10,425 bases of DNA from DATAWZ01 sp036266975 (GTDB lineage Bacteria > Actinomycetota > Thermoleophilia > Solirubrobacterales > Solirubrobacteraceae). Below are positions 1 through 6,585 of this stretch, piece by piece. How positions within the stretch are numbered: position 1 is the first letter of the stretch; every line of letters starts with the position of its first letter. The notes beneath the pieces were generated by a model. It was not told the DNA's origin, did not search any database, and saw nothing but the letters and a program-made list of their open reading frames with translations. Both the position numbers and the translations under genes were made by a program. The stretch is from contig DATAWZ010000005.1 of assembly GCA_036266975.1 (NCBI GenBank), positions 1-10,425 of the forward strand. Reading direction: 5' to 3'.

Positions 1-390
1 ACGATCGCGTTCGTGGCCCGCGAGGCGCCCAACTACGTCCAGCGCAACGCCCACCACTTCACGACCTACGCCGCGCCGGTGGAGCTTTATTTCGCCAGCC
101 AGCCGGCGTGGGTCCACGGCGACGCGCCGATCTTCGTCGCCTTCGACATGATCGGCCCGCTCGCCGGCGACTCGCTGCGCCATCCCGTCGGACTGGTGAC
201 GACCGGCGAGAACTGCCACGACGTGATCTTCCAGGCCGAGCAGGGCTGGGTCGTCGCGCAGGTTCTGCCCAGCGTGATCCTCTCGCTGGTGACCCCCTCC
301 CCCGCCCTGCGCTGCCTGGCCCACGTGGAGCCGATCTTCAACAACGGCGTGTTCCACGTCTACCACATCGGCCCCGGCCCGTTCGCGTAG
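1..390 (+). CDS. C-terminal part of an unrecognised protein (5' end outside the window)
   Basis: The reading frame is open from the first base and ends at a TAG at 388-390, giving about 129 residues of a protein whose N terminus lies to the left. There is a GTG at 13, but nothing suggests it is a true start because the frame continues to the window edge. The visible part mixes short hydrophobic stretches with aromatic and His residues (for example NAHHFTTYAAP near the start and VFHVYHIGPGPFA at the end) and has no transmembrane-length segment or catalytic motif that I recognise. It reads like a beta-rich soluble or extracytoplasmic C-terminal domain. Codon use matches the neighbours, so it is probably a real gene. 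It is followed after 47 bases by the sugar-phosphate mutase on the same strand, so the two could be co-transcribed. I cannot assign a function. Confidence 0.7.
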   Translation, partial: TIAFVAREAPNYVQRNAHHFTTYAAPVELYFASQPAWVHGDAPIFVAFDMIGPLAGDSLRHPVGLVTTGENCHDVIFQAEQGWVVAQVLPSVILSLVTPSPALRCLAHVEPIFNNGVFHVYHIGPGPFA

Positions 391-407
391 GCCGCCGCGG
401 CCGGACT

Positions 408-421
408 GCGCGCGAGCGCGC
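408..421. other. 14-bp perfect inverted repeat upstream of the mutase gene
   Basis: GCGCGC-GA-GCGCGC lies between the stop of the first gene and the start of the mutase. It could be a weak hairpin, an operator or simply GC-rich chance sequence. There is no T-run after it, so I do not call it a terminator. Confidence 0.2.
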
Positions 422-437
422 CACTAGGATGCCGGCC

Positions 438-1814
438 GTGCCCACGATCGTCGACCCCGGGATCTTCAAGGCCTACGACGTCCGCGGCCTGTACGGCGAG
501 CAGATCGACGAGGACGTGGCCTACCTGGTCGGACGCGCATTCGTCCGCGTCCTGGCCACTGCGGCGGGCACGCCGAGCTCCGAGCTGCAGGTCGGCCTCG
601 GGCGTGACATGCGCCTGACCGCGCCGGCGCTCGCCGACCGCTACCGCGAGGGGATGCGCGCCGAGGGCGCTCACGTGCTCGACGCCGGCCAGGTCGGCAC
701 CGAGATGCTCTATTTCCTGGTCGGCTCGCGCGACCTGGACGGCGGGCTGATGTGCACCGCCTCGCACAACCCGAAGGCCTATACGGGAGCCAAGCTCGTG
801 GGCAAGGGCGCGCTGGCGCTGTCCGGGGAGAGCGGCATCCAGGACATCCGCCGGCTGATCGAGGAGGGCCTGCCCGACCCGCCCGGCGGCGGCGCGAGCG
901 AGGACGTCGACGTCTACGAGGGCTTCCAGCAGGCCGCGCTGCGCTTCATCGACCCGGGGTCGATCCGGCCGCTGCGCGTCGTCGTCGACGGCGGAAACGG
1001 GATGGCCGGGCCGATGGTCGGGCCGCTGCTGCGCCAGATCGGGCTCGAGCCGATCGAGACCTACTGGACGCCGGACGGCAACTTCCCCGACCACGAGCCC
1101 AACCCGCTGCTGCCCGAGAACCGCGAGCTCATCATCGCCAAGGTGCGCGAGAGCGGCGCCGACCTGGGGATCGCCTGGGACGGGGACGCCGACCGCTGCT
1201 TCTTCATCGACGAGCACGGCGAGTTCGTCGACGGGGACTTCCTGACCGCCCTGCTCGCGCAGTCCCTGCTGGCCAAGCATCCGGGCGGGGCGATCCTGTA
1301 CGACGTGCGCGCCAGCCGCGCGGTCCCGGACACCGTGACCGCGGCGGGCGGCACGCCCTACATCAACCGCGTCGGCCACGCGTTCTTCAAGGGCCGGATG
1401 CGCAAGGAGGGCTCGCTGTTCGGCGGCGAGGTCTCCGGGCACTACTACTTCCACGACTTCTATTGCGCCGACTCGGGCACGATCCCGGCGCTGCTGATCC
1501 TCGAGAAGCTCTCCCAGGAGGGCACGAGGATGTCCGAGCTGCTCGCGCCGCTGCGCTCGCGCTACTTCATCTCCGGCGAGATCAACTCGCAGGTCGCCGA
1601 CCAGCAGGCCAAGATGGAGGAGATCGCCGCGAGCTACGCCGGCGCGCGCCAGCAGCGGCTCGACGGGATCTCGGTCGACTACGACGACTGGCACTTCAAC
1701 GTGCGCCCCTCCAACACCGAGCCGCTGCTGCGGCTGTGCCTGGAATCGCTCGTGTCCCGGGCGGACATGGAGCGCCGCCGCGACGAGATCCTCGACCTCA
1801 TCCGCCGCACGTGA
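438..1814 (+). CDS. manB: Phosphomannomutase/phosphoglucomutase (alpha-D-phosphohexomutase family)
   Basis: This enzyme interconverts hexose 6-phosphate and hexose 1-phosphate (mannose and/or glucose) in the cytoplasm, supplying the 1-phosphates used to make nucleotide sugars for glycan synthesis. All four family signatures are visible: the phosphoserine loop TASHNP (active Ser at about residue 109), the metal-binding loop DGDADR (248-253), the sugar-binding GEVSGH (330-335) and the phosphate-binding loop RPSNTEPLLR (from about 423). Its 458 residues are normal for bacterial PMM/PGM. Two starts compete. The ATG at 429 has no spaced ribosome binding site, whereas the GTG at 438 sits 7 bases after AGGAT (426-430) and gives an N terminus that runs quickly into GIFKAYDVRG, so I prefer it; the ATG would add three residues. 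The stop overlaps the GTG of the next gene. The family is certain; the choice between mannose and glucose preference cannot be made from motifs alone. Confidence 0.95.
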   Translation: MPTIVDPGIFKAYDVRGLYGEQIDEDVAYLVGRAFVRVLATAAGTPSSELQVGLGRDMRLTAPALADRYREGMRAEGAHVLDAGQVGTEMLYFLVGSRDLDGGLMCTASHNPKAYTGAKLVGKGALALSGESGIQDIRRLIEEGLPDPPGGGASEDVDVYEGFQQAALRFIDPGSIRPLRVVVDGGNGMAGPMVGPLLRQIGLEPIETYWTPDGNFPDHEPNPLLPENRELIIAKVRESGADLGIAWDGDADRCFFIDEHGEFVDGDFLTALLAQSLLAKHPGGAILYDVRASRAVPDTVTAAGGTPYINRVGHAFFKGRMRKEGSLFGGEVSGHYYFHDFYCADSGTIPALLILEKLSQEGTRMSELLAPLRSRYFISGEINSQVADQQAKMEEIAASYAGARQQRLDGISVDYDDWHFNVRPSNTEPLLRLCLESLVSRADMERRRDEILDLIRRT

Positions 1815-2830
1815 ACGACGACGACGCCCTGCGCTTCGCGGCCGAGCGGGGCGTCTTCCGCTACCCGGTGCCGACGCCGTTCGCCGTCGGGCCGATGAAC
1901 GCCTACCTGATCGAGGACGAGCCGCTCACGCTGATCGACAGCGGGCCCAACTCGGCGCTCTCGCTCGACGTCCTCGAGCGCGGCCTGGCCGAGCGTGGAC
2001 ACGCGTTCGCCGACCTGAAGCTGCTGATCATCACCCACCAGCACGCCGACCATCTCGGGCTGGCCGACGTGCTCGCGCGCCGCTGCGACGCCGAGGTCGC
2101 CGCCTTTGGCCCGCTCGGCAATTGGCTGGACCGCTTCCACGACCAGATGGAGCTCGACGATCGCTTCGCGGTGAACATCATGCTCCGGCACGGGGTCTCG
2201 CGCGAGGTCACGACCGCGTTGCGGGCGGTCACCGCGATGGCCCGGGCGTTCGGCAGCCACGTCCACGTCACGCGTCCGCTGCTCGACGGCGACGTGGTCG
2301 AGCTCGCCGGCCGGCGGCTGTACGTCTACCACCGCCCCGGGCACAGTCCGTCGGACATCGTCTTCCACGACCCCGAGCACGACCTGCTGCTCGCCGGCGA
2401 TCACCTGCTCGGGCGGATCTCCTCGAACCCGGTGATCACGCGCCCGCTCGACGCCGACGAGGAGCTCGACGTGCCCCGGCCGCGGGCGCTGATGACCTAC
2501 ATCGACTCGATGAAGCGCTCGGCGGAGCTGGACGCAACCGTCGTGCTCGGCGGCCACGGCCCTCCGATCACCGATCACCGGGCGCTGATCGCCGAGCGCC
2601 TGGACATGCACGAGCGGCGCGCCGAGAAGATCCACGGGATCCTGCTCGAGCACGGGCCGATGACCGCCCACGCGATCGCCACCACGATGTGGGGCCGCGT
2701 GGCCCTGACCCAGGCCTACCTCACGCTCTCGGAGGTCATCGGGCACCTCGACCTGCTCGTCGCCGACGGGCGAGCCCGCGAGATCGCGGGCGAGGAGCTC
2801 ACCGAGTTCGAGGCGCTGGCGCCGAGCTGA
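1811..2830 (+). CDS. Metallo-beta-lactamase-fold hydrolase with C-terminal winged helix (LACTB2-like)
   Basis: A 339-residue soluble metallohydrolase. The zinc ligands can be followed along the chain: H76-Q-H78-A-D80-H81 (the HxHxDH motif), H178 in RPGHSPSD, D197 in LLAGDHLLG and H249 in GGHGPPI. After residue about 265 comes a helical region (ERRAEKIHGILLEHGPMTAH onward) resembling the small winged-helix tail of LACTB2-like/glyoxalase-II-like MBL proteins. Proteins of this type hydrolyse thioesters or phosphodiesters, and some family members act on RNA; the substrate here is not predictable. The GTG start at 1811 overlaps the mutase TGA as GTGA, a 4-base overlap typical of translational coupling, and no separate ribosome binding site is seen. 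The first in-frame ATG (1897) would remove the N-terminal strand, so GTG is preferred. Its 3' end overlaps the convergent lipoprotein gene by 32 bases. Confidence 0.9.
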   Translation: MNDDDALRFAAERGVFRYPVPTPFAVGPMNAYLIEDEPLTLIDSGPNSALSLDVLERGLAERGHAFADLKLLIITHQHADHLGLADVLARRCDAEVAAFGPLGNWLDRFHDQMELDDRFAVNIMLRHGVSREVTTALRAVTAMARAFGSHVHVTRPLLDGDVVELAGRRLYVYHRPGHSPSDIVFHDPEHDLLLAGDHLLGRISSNPVITRPLDADEELDVPRPRALMTYIDSMKRSAELDATVVLGGHGPPITDHRALIAERLDMHERRAEKIHGILLEHGPMTAHAIATTMWGRVALTQAYLTLSEVIGHLDLLVADGRAREIAGEELTEFEALAPS

Positions 2831-3182
2831 GCCCCAGACTCTTGTTGACGCTGGTCGCGCATGCGTCCAGCTCGGCCATGCCTGGGTTGGTGCGGCCCGC
2901 GATCAGGTCGTTCTCGGTGCGCTGGAAGGACGCGAACGACAGGTGCCGCTCGATGCACGCGAGGGTCTCGGTGCAGTAGCGGCTGGCGATCGACTTGGAG
3001 ACGTGCGCGGTGGCCTCACGCACGCAACTCACGTTGAAGTTGCGCACCGCGGCGGCCGGGTAGGCTCCGGCCGCCGTCGCGGTGGCGACATCCGGTCTCG
3101 TCTCGTTGTGCGTATTTCCGCCGCAGCCGGCCAGGGAGGCAGCGACGAGGCACGCGAGCGCGAGCACTCGGTACACACACAC
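2799..3182 (-). CDS. Small Cys-containing lipoprotein, function unknown
   Basis: The 127-residue product begins with a lipoprotein signal peptide: a short N terminus, a hydrophobic core VLALACLVAASLA and the lipobox LAGC with the lipidated Cys at residue 20. The mature part is about 107 residues, predicted mostly helical, with four further cysteines (53, 70, 76, 108) that could form two disulfides outside the membrane. I recognise no family. Start choice is uncertain: GTG at 3182, GTG at 3176 and GTG at 3167 are all in frame, and the first two lie inside a run of GT dinucleotides. The signal peptide works with either of the first two. The gene follows the RpiB stop by only 4-10 bases on the same strand and is the last gene of that operon. 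Its final ten codons overlap the 3' end of the convergent MBL-fold gene. Confidence 0.75.
   Translation of the reverse strand: MCVYRVLALACLVAASLAGCGGNTHNETRPDVATATAAGAYPAAAVRNFNVSCVREATAHVSKSIASRYCTETLACIERHLSFASFQRTENDLIAGRTNPGMAELDACATSVNKSLGLSSAPAPRTR
3173..3182. repeat. (AC)5 dinucleotide run at the lipoprotein start codon
   Basis: Five AC units on the + strand (GT units on the coding strand) make up the alternative GTG start codons of the lipoprotein gene. It is short, but unusual in such GC-rich DNA. Confidence 0.6.
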
Positions 3183-3186
3183 TAAT

Positions 3187-3630
3187 CTACCCAGGTTGGA
3201 TGAGGTCCAAGCGATGAATGTTCGCTTGGTCGTCCGGATCCTCGCTGGGAGCCGTCGAAAACCAGGCGTCGAGGATCTCGCCGAGGACCGCCTCGGAGGT
3301 GCTGCGAAGGCTCAGCGCGAGCACGTTGGCGTCGTTCCAGCGGCGCGCACCGTGCGCCGTGGGCGCGTCCCCGCACAGCGCGGCGCGGATCCCCAACAGC
3401 TTGTTGGCGGCGATGCTCGCCCCCGTCCCGGTCCAGCAGCACACGATCGCCTGCTCGGCCCGACCGTCGGCAACCTCGCGCGCCGCGGCCTCGCTCGCCC
3501 ACGCCCAGTCGCGGCGGTCTCCCTCCGCGAGCGCGCCGTGCCCGCTGACCTCGTGACCGCGGCGGCGCAGCTCGGCGACGAGCAGCGGCGCGATCCCCAC
3601 AGCCTCGTCGGCCGAGACGGCGATCCGCAT
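3187..3630 (-). CDS. rpiB: RpiB/LacA/LacB-family sugar-phosphate isomerase (ribose-5-phosphate isomerase B type)
   Basis: Family members interconvert aldose and ketose phosphates, classically ribose 5-phosphate and ribulose 5-phosphate in the non-oxidative pentose phosphate pathway. The 147-residue length is typical. The N-terminal strand MRIAVSAD, the anion-hole/active-site segment CCWTGTGASIAANK (64-77; Cys64/65 aligns with the catalytic Cys region of E. coli RpiB), GIRAALCGDA (80-89) and RRWNDANVLALSLR (from 96) are all in the expected order. The CWTGTG spelling replaces the more usual CGTGIG, so a sugar preference different from classical RpiB is possible. The ATG at 3630 shares a base with the glycosyltransferase stop (TGATG). 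A GTG immediately before it (3633) has GGGAG seven bases upstream and could be the real start, adding one residue. The tight packing means translation is probably coupled to the glycosyltransferase gene. Confidence 0.9.
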   Translation of the reverse strand: MRIAVSADEAVGIAPLLVAELRRRGHEVSGHGALAEGDRRDWAWASEAAAREVADGRAEQAIVCCWTGTGASIAANKLLGIRAALCGDAPTAHGARRWNDANVLALSLRSTSEAVLGEILDAWFSTAPSEDPDDQANIHRLDLIQPG

Positions 3631-4892
3631 CACCGCCAGTCTCCCACGCCGGCCAGGAGCGCGAGCAGCCGGCGCGCCTCACGGTCGGGGTCGGCGTGCT
3701 CGATCACCCAGCGTCGACCCGCGGCGCCCGCGGCGCGTCGCGCGGGGAGCTCGAGGGCGATCAGCTCGGCGAGCGCCGCGGCGAGCGCGGCGTCATCGCG
3801 GGGCGGGGCCAGCCGCCCCCAGGGCGGGCGCACGCACTCCGGGAGCCCGACCTCCGCGCTCGCGGCCACGAGCAGCTCGAGCGCCATCGCCTCCTTGACC
3901 ACCACCGGCATCGAGTCCCGGTCGCCGTCGGCCGCCACCACAGACGGCGCGGCGAGCACGTCCGCCTCGAGCATGCGCTCGCGGACCTGCGCGGGCGCGA
4001 GCGCCCCGAGGAGCCGCACGCGCCCGTCCAGGCCCAGGTCGCCCACCAGGCGCTCCAGGCGCCCGCGCTCGGGCCCCTCTCCCACGATCTCCACGCGTTC
4101 GAGCGCCGGCAGCCGCGCCGCGGCGCGCAACAGGACGTCGAAGCCCTTCTTCTCGACCAGGCGCCCGACGGCGAGCACGCGGGCCCGGCCGGCCACCGGC
4201 GCGCGGCGCTGAAAGGCGCGCGCGTCGACGCCCATCACGATCCGGTGGACTCGATCGCCGGCGGGGGGCTCGATCTCCCGCAGGCCGCGGACGTTGTAGT
4301 CGCAGCCGGTCGAGATGATCGCGGCGCGGCGCAGCTTCTCGTGCAGGTTGCGCGGTGTCAGCCAGATGTCATACGCGTGGGCGGTCACGCTGTGCGGCCG
4401 CTCCAGGAGCGCCCCGATCCGCTGGGCGTCGAGCGCCGCGCCGGCGAGGAAGTGGGCGTGGATGTGCTCGCCCGGGCGAGCCGCGATCCGGCGCGCCACC
4501 GGCGCCAGCTCGCGCAGGGGCACAGGCGGCTCCTCGCGCCGCCAGCGGGCCCGGGCGCGCAGGTCCCGGGCGCAGGGCCGCGGGTGGCGGCCGAGCAGCC
4601 ACAGCAGGTCGCGCAGGCGCCGTAGGGGGCTGTCCTGCGTCCGTACGCTGACCCCGACCCCGGGAATCGGCTCGAGCGCCCCGTTCCCGGGCGCGATCGC
4701 CTCGATGCGCACGGCGACGCCGGCACGGGCGAGCGCCGCGGCCTCCTCGCGCACGAACGTCTCGCTGAGCACCGGATAGCGGTCGACCAGGATGGCCAGC
4801 CCACGCGGAGTCGGGGAACCTTGCGGCACAGCTGTGAATAATTCATGCTGGCGCGCACGCGGCGCAGGAATACGCTGCACAGCGTGGCTCAT
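3630..4892 (-). CDS. GT4-family (GT-B fold) glycosyltransferase
   Basis: Transfers a sugar from a nucleotide-sugar (or related) donor to an unknown acceptor, probably an envelope polysaccharide or glycolipid at the cytoplasmic side of the membrane. Visible landmarks (numbering from the ATG at 4892) are the N-terminal strand GLAILVDRYPVLSETFVREE (31-50), HIHAHF (143-148), VTAHAYDIW (169-177), the donor-domain entry VGRLVEKKGFDVLLRAA (242-258), VEIVGEGPER (267-276) and the E-x7-E-type site in the form D326...E334 within RDSMPVVVKEAMA. About 420 residues is normal. The start is doubtful: the first 21 residues look non-conserved, include a TTA codon (codon 18) and cover an AT-rich patch. A GTG at 4829 (codon 22), close to a -10-like AATTAT, would begin nine residues before the conserved strand. 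The gene heads an operon with rpiB and the lipoprotein. Donor and acceptor cannot be told. Confidence 0.88.
   Translation of the reverse strand: MSHAVQRIPAPRARQHELFTAVPQGSPTPRGLAILVDRYPVLSETFVREEAAALARAGVAVRIEAIAPGNGALEPIPGVGVSVRTQDSPLRRLRDLLWLLGRHPRPCARDLRARARWRREEPPVPLRELAPVARRIAARPGEHIHAHFLAGAALDAQRIGALLERPHSVTAHAYDIWLTPRNLHEKLRRAAIISTGCDYNVRGLREIEPPAGDRVHRIVMGVDARAFQRRAPVAGRARVLAVGRLVEKKGFDVLLRAAARLPALERVEIVGEGPERGRLERLVGDLGLDGRVRLLGALAPAQVRERMLEADVLAAPSVVAADGDRDSMPVVVKEAMALELLVAASAEVGLPECVRPPWGRLAPPRDDAALAAALAELIALELPARRAAGAAGRRWVIEHADPDREARRLLALLAGVGDWR
4821..4846. promoter_or_regulatory. AT-rich island with 10-bp palindrome, candidate divergent promoter
   Basis: CACAGCTGTG (4827-4836) is a perfect palindrome directly followed by AATAAT (4837-4842), which matches a -10 box 5/6 on the + strand. 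The same patch read on the minus strand gives AATTAT about 8 bases before a GTG at 4829. It is the most AT-rich spot in this region and lies between two divergent genes. No convincing -35 box is seen on either strand, so the call is tentative. Confidence 0.35.
4872..4885. promoter_or_regulatory. 14-bp inverted repeat in the divergent start region
   Basis: ACGCTG-CA-CAGCGT has perfect 6-bp arms. It shares the word GCACAGC with the palindrome 51 bases away (4826-4832 and 4877-4883), so the two could be paired binding sites for one regulator. It overlaps the first codons of the glycosyltransferase if that gene starts at 4892. Confidence 0.3.
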
Positions 4893-4934
4893 CGGTCCCT
4901 ACTTCGTACGCTGTTCATCCATGGCGACCTCCCC
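4889..4934 (-). promoter_or_regulatory. Leader with strong Shine-Dalgarno and two overlapping mini-ORFs before the glycosyltransferase
   Basis: On the minus strand GGGGAGG (4934-4928) is followed after 5 bases by an ATG (4922) that opens a 7-codon frame (MDEQRTK) ending in TAG at 4899, two codons before the glycosyltransferase ATG and in its frame. A second ATG (4918) opens a 9-codon frame (MNSVRSRDR) whose TGA overlaps the glycosyltransferase ATG as ATGA. The Shine-Dalgarno sequence is the best in the neighbourhood, but the sequence also encodes the first codons of the divergent gene, so it may be chance. Confidence 0.3.
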
Positions 4935-6585
4935 GCCGGAAACCGTCACGCCCGCGGGCGTGATCCGAGGTGACGACGCGACGCTCCGGGCCCTGGTGGC
5001 CCGGCGCGGCGCGGCCGTCCTCGGCTATTGCGAGCTGGTCTGCCGTCCGGGCACCGCGACCCAGGCGGCCGGCGTCGCGTTGGCGACCTTCCGGGCCCAG
5101 GTCGTCGCGCGCGCCGGCGCGACCGATGCCCTGGATCCCGACCGCCTCCTGCGCTCGACCACCCGCCGAGCGGCGGCCGAGCGCGCCCCCGCGCCCCCAC
5201 CGCCGACCGGCCTGGGGCGCCTGGCCGCGCGTGGGCCGGGGCCCTGCACGCTGGTGGCCGAGCTGCTCGTCGCCCACGCCGAGGGCCAGCTCACCTCGGG
5301 CGACGAGGGCCGCCTCGGCAGCCATCTGGCCCGCTGCGCACACTGCGAGGTCGCCCATCAGCGCTTCCTGGCCGCCGAGCGTCTGTACGCGGACCCCCCC
5401 GACCGCCGGCTGCCGAGCGCGGTGGTCGACGCGCTCGTCACCGCCCTGCTCGCGGCCGCCCCGGTCGCGCCCGCGGCGCTGTCCTGGAACGGCAGCGGCC
5501 CCGAGCGGCTCGATGACGAACCCGCGCCCCCGCCCCGGGACGAGCCGGGGCCGGACGGCCCGAGCGAGGAGTTCGCGGCGATCGATCCCGTCCCCGGCGT
5601 GGTTGGCGCGGCCGAGCACGTCGTCCTCGTCGATGATGGACCGCCGGCCAGCGTGAACGGCGGCGTCCCGCCCGAGCCCGAGTCGGCGACCGACGAGCAC
5701 TCCCTCCCCGCCCCCGAGCCCGAGCCCATCGCCGAGGCGTCCGAACGCCCCGTCGAGCACGAGGCCGTCCTGGAGCCCGAGCCCGTGGGCGAGCTCACAC
5801 AGGAGTGGTCGCTGCCCGAGGCGGACGCCGAGCCGGCGAGGAGCGACTTCGAGCGCCCGCAGCCGCCGTGGGCCGCCACCGGCGAGATCCCCCTTCAGAC
5901 CGACCCCGACCGCACGATGGGCATGCCCGCGCTCGAGGGCGGCGGCGCGATCGTGGGCGAGGCGCTGCTCGGCTCCAGCCGGCGCAGCCGGATCACCGGC
6001 CGGCGGTCCGGGAGCCCGCTGCCGCGCACCTCCCGGCGCCCGCCGGCCTCGCCGCTGATCTCCTCGACGGGCGCTCGGCCCGAGCATCCCGCGCTGCGCC
6101 TGCTGCTGCCCGGCCTGGTCCTCGTCGGCGCCCTGGTGCTCGCGCTGCTCGCCGGCGGGGCGTTCTCGACCTCCCACAGCGCGATGCCCGCCGCCCACGC
6201 GTCCACGCCGATCACGACGGCCCCGCGCATCGCCGCCGTCGCCCCGTCGACCCCGGCCCGGCACCCCCGCGCCGCCCCTCCCGCACGACATCGCCGGGTG
6301 GCTCATCACACCCCATCTCCTCCCCCGATCGGAGTACGGCATCACGTGGCGAGCACGCCGAGCGTGGCCGCGACCCCGCCCGTCTCGACGCCGGTGAGCA
6401 CCGCGACGACGCCGGCCATCACCCCGCCGCCGGCCCAGACGCCGCCGCCCGCCGCGACCACCACGCCGACCGTCGAGAAGAAGCCCTCCGTGCCTTCGCC
6501 CACGACTGTGCAGGCGGTCGGGACCGCGACCGAGGTCACGCCGACGAGCACGACGCCGAGCAGCGGCTTTCAGCCCGGCAACTAA
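4921..6585 (+). CDS. Single-span membrane protein with sigma-region-2-like and anti-sigma zinc-finger domains
   Basis: The 554-residue protein has a clear modular plan. Residues about 15-95 (LRALVARRGAAVLGYCELVC, then ATFRAQV and LLRSTTRRAAAERA) resemble a worn sigma-70 region 2. Residues about 109-150 form a zf-HC2/anti-sigma-type zinc finger: C109, then H135-x3-C139-x2-C142 preceded by AEGQLTSGDEGRLGSHL. A long acidic Pro/Glu-rich linker (about 190-330) and a basic Arg/Ser-rich stretch (about 350-385) lead to one membrane span (about 392-415, LLLPGLVLVGALVLALLAGG). The tail to residue 554 is Pro/Thr/Ala-rich with His/Arg patches. Basic residues before the span put the zinc finger in the cytoplasm and the tail outside. 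The likely role is a membrane-bound regulator that binds a sigma factor, but no separate sigma gene is adjacent. The ATG at 4921 has no clear ribosome binding site. It ends tail-to-tail with pdxT, with overlapping stop codons. Confidence 0.82.
   Translation: MATSPPETVTPAGVIRGDDATLRALVARRGAAVLGYCELVCRPGTATQAAGVALATFRAQVVARAGATDALDPDRLLRSTTRRAAAERAPAPPPPTGLGRLAARGPGPCTLVAELLVAHAEGQLTSGDEGRLGSHLARCAHCEVAHQRFLAAERLYADPPDRRLPSAVVDALVTALLAAAPVAPAALSWNGSGPERLDDEPAPPPRDEPGPDGPSEEFAAIDPVPGVVGAAEHVVLVDDGPPASVNGGVPPEPESATDEHSLPAPEPEPIAEASERPVEHEAVLEPEPVGELTQEWSLPEADAEPARSDFERPQPPWAATGEIPLQTDPDRTMGMPALEGGGAIVGEALLGSSRRSRITGRRSGSPLPRTSRRPPASPLISSTGARPEHPALRLLLPGLVLVGALVLALLAGGAFSTSHSAMPAAHASTPITTAPRIAAVAPSTPARHPRAAPPARHRRVAHHTPSPPPIGVRHHVASTPSVAATPPVSTPVSTATTPAITPPPAQTPPPAATTTPTVEKKPSVPSPTTVQAVGTATEVTPTSTTPSSGFQPGN

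Noticed and set aside
360..1694. 444-residue open frame on the minus strand
   Set aside because: It lies antisense to the mutase gene, which has all four family motifs. The product has a Val/Ala/Asp/Arg-rich composition with no domain.
1679..2746. 355-residue open frame on the minus strand
   Set aside because: Antisense shadow of the MBL-fold gene, without recognisable motifs.
3082..4212. 376-residue open frame on the plus strand
   Set aside because: Antisense to the lipoprotein, rpiB and glycosyltransferase genes; the Arg/Ser/Ala-rich product lacks any domain.
6342..6551. Small Gly/Val-rich minus-strand frame resembling a hydrophobic peptide
   Set aside because: It is the complement of the Pro/Thr-rich tail of the membrane regulator; Gly/Val runs arise automatically from that codon pattern.
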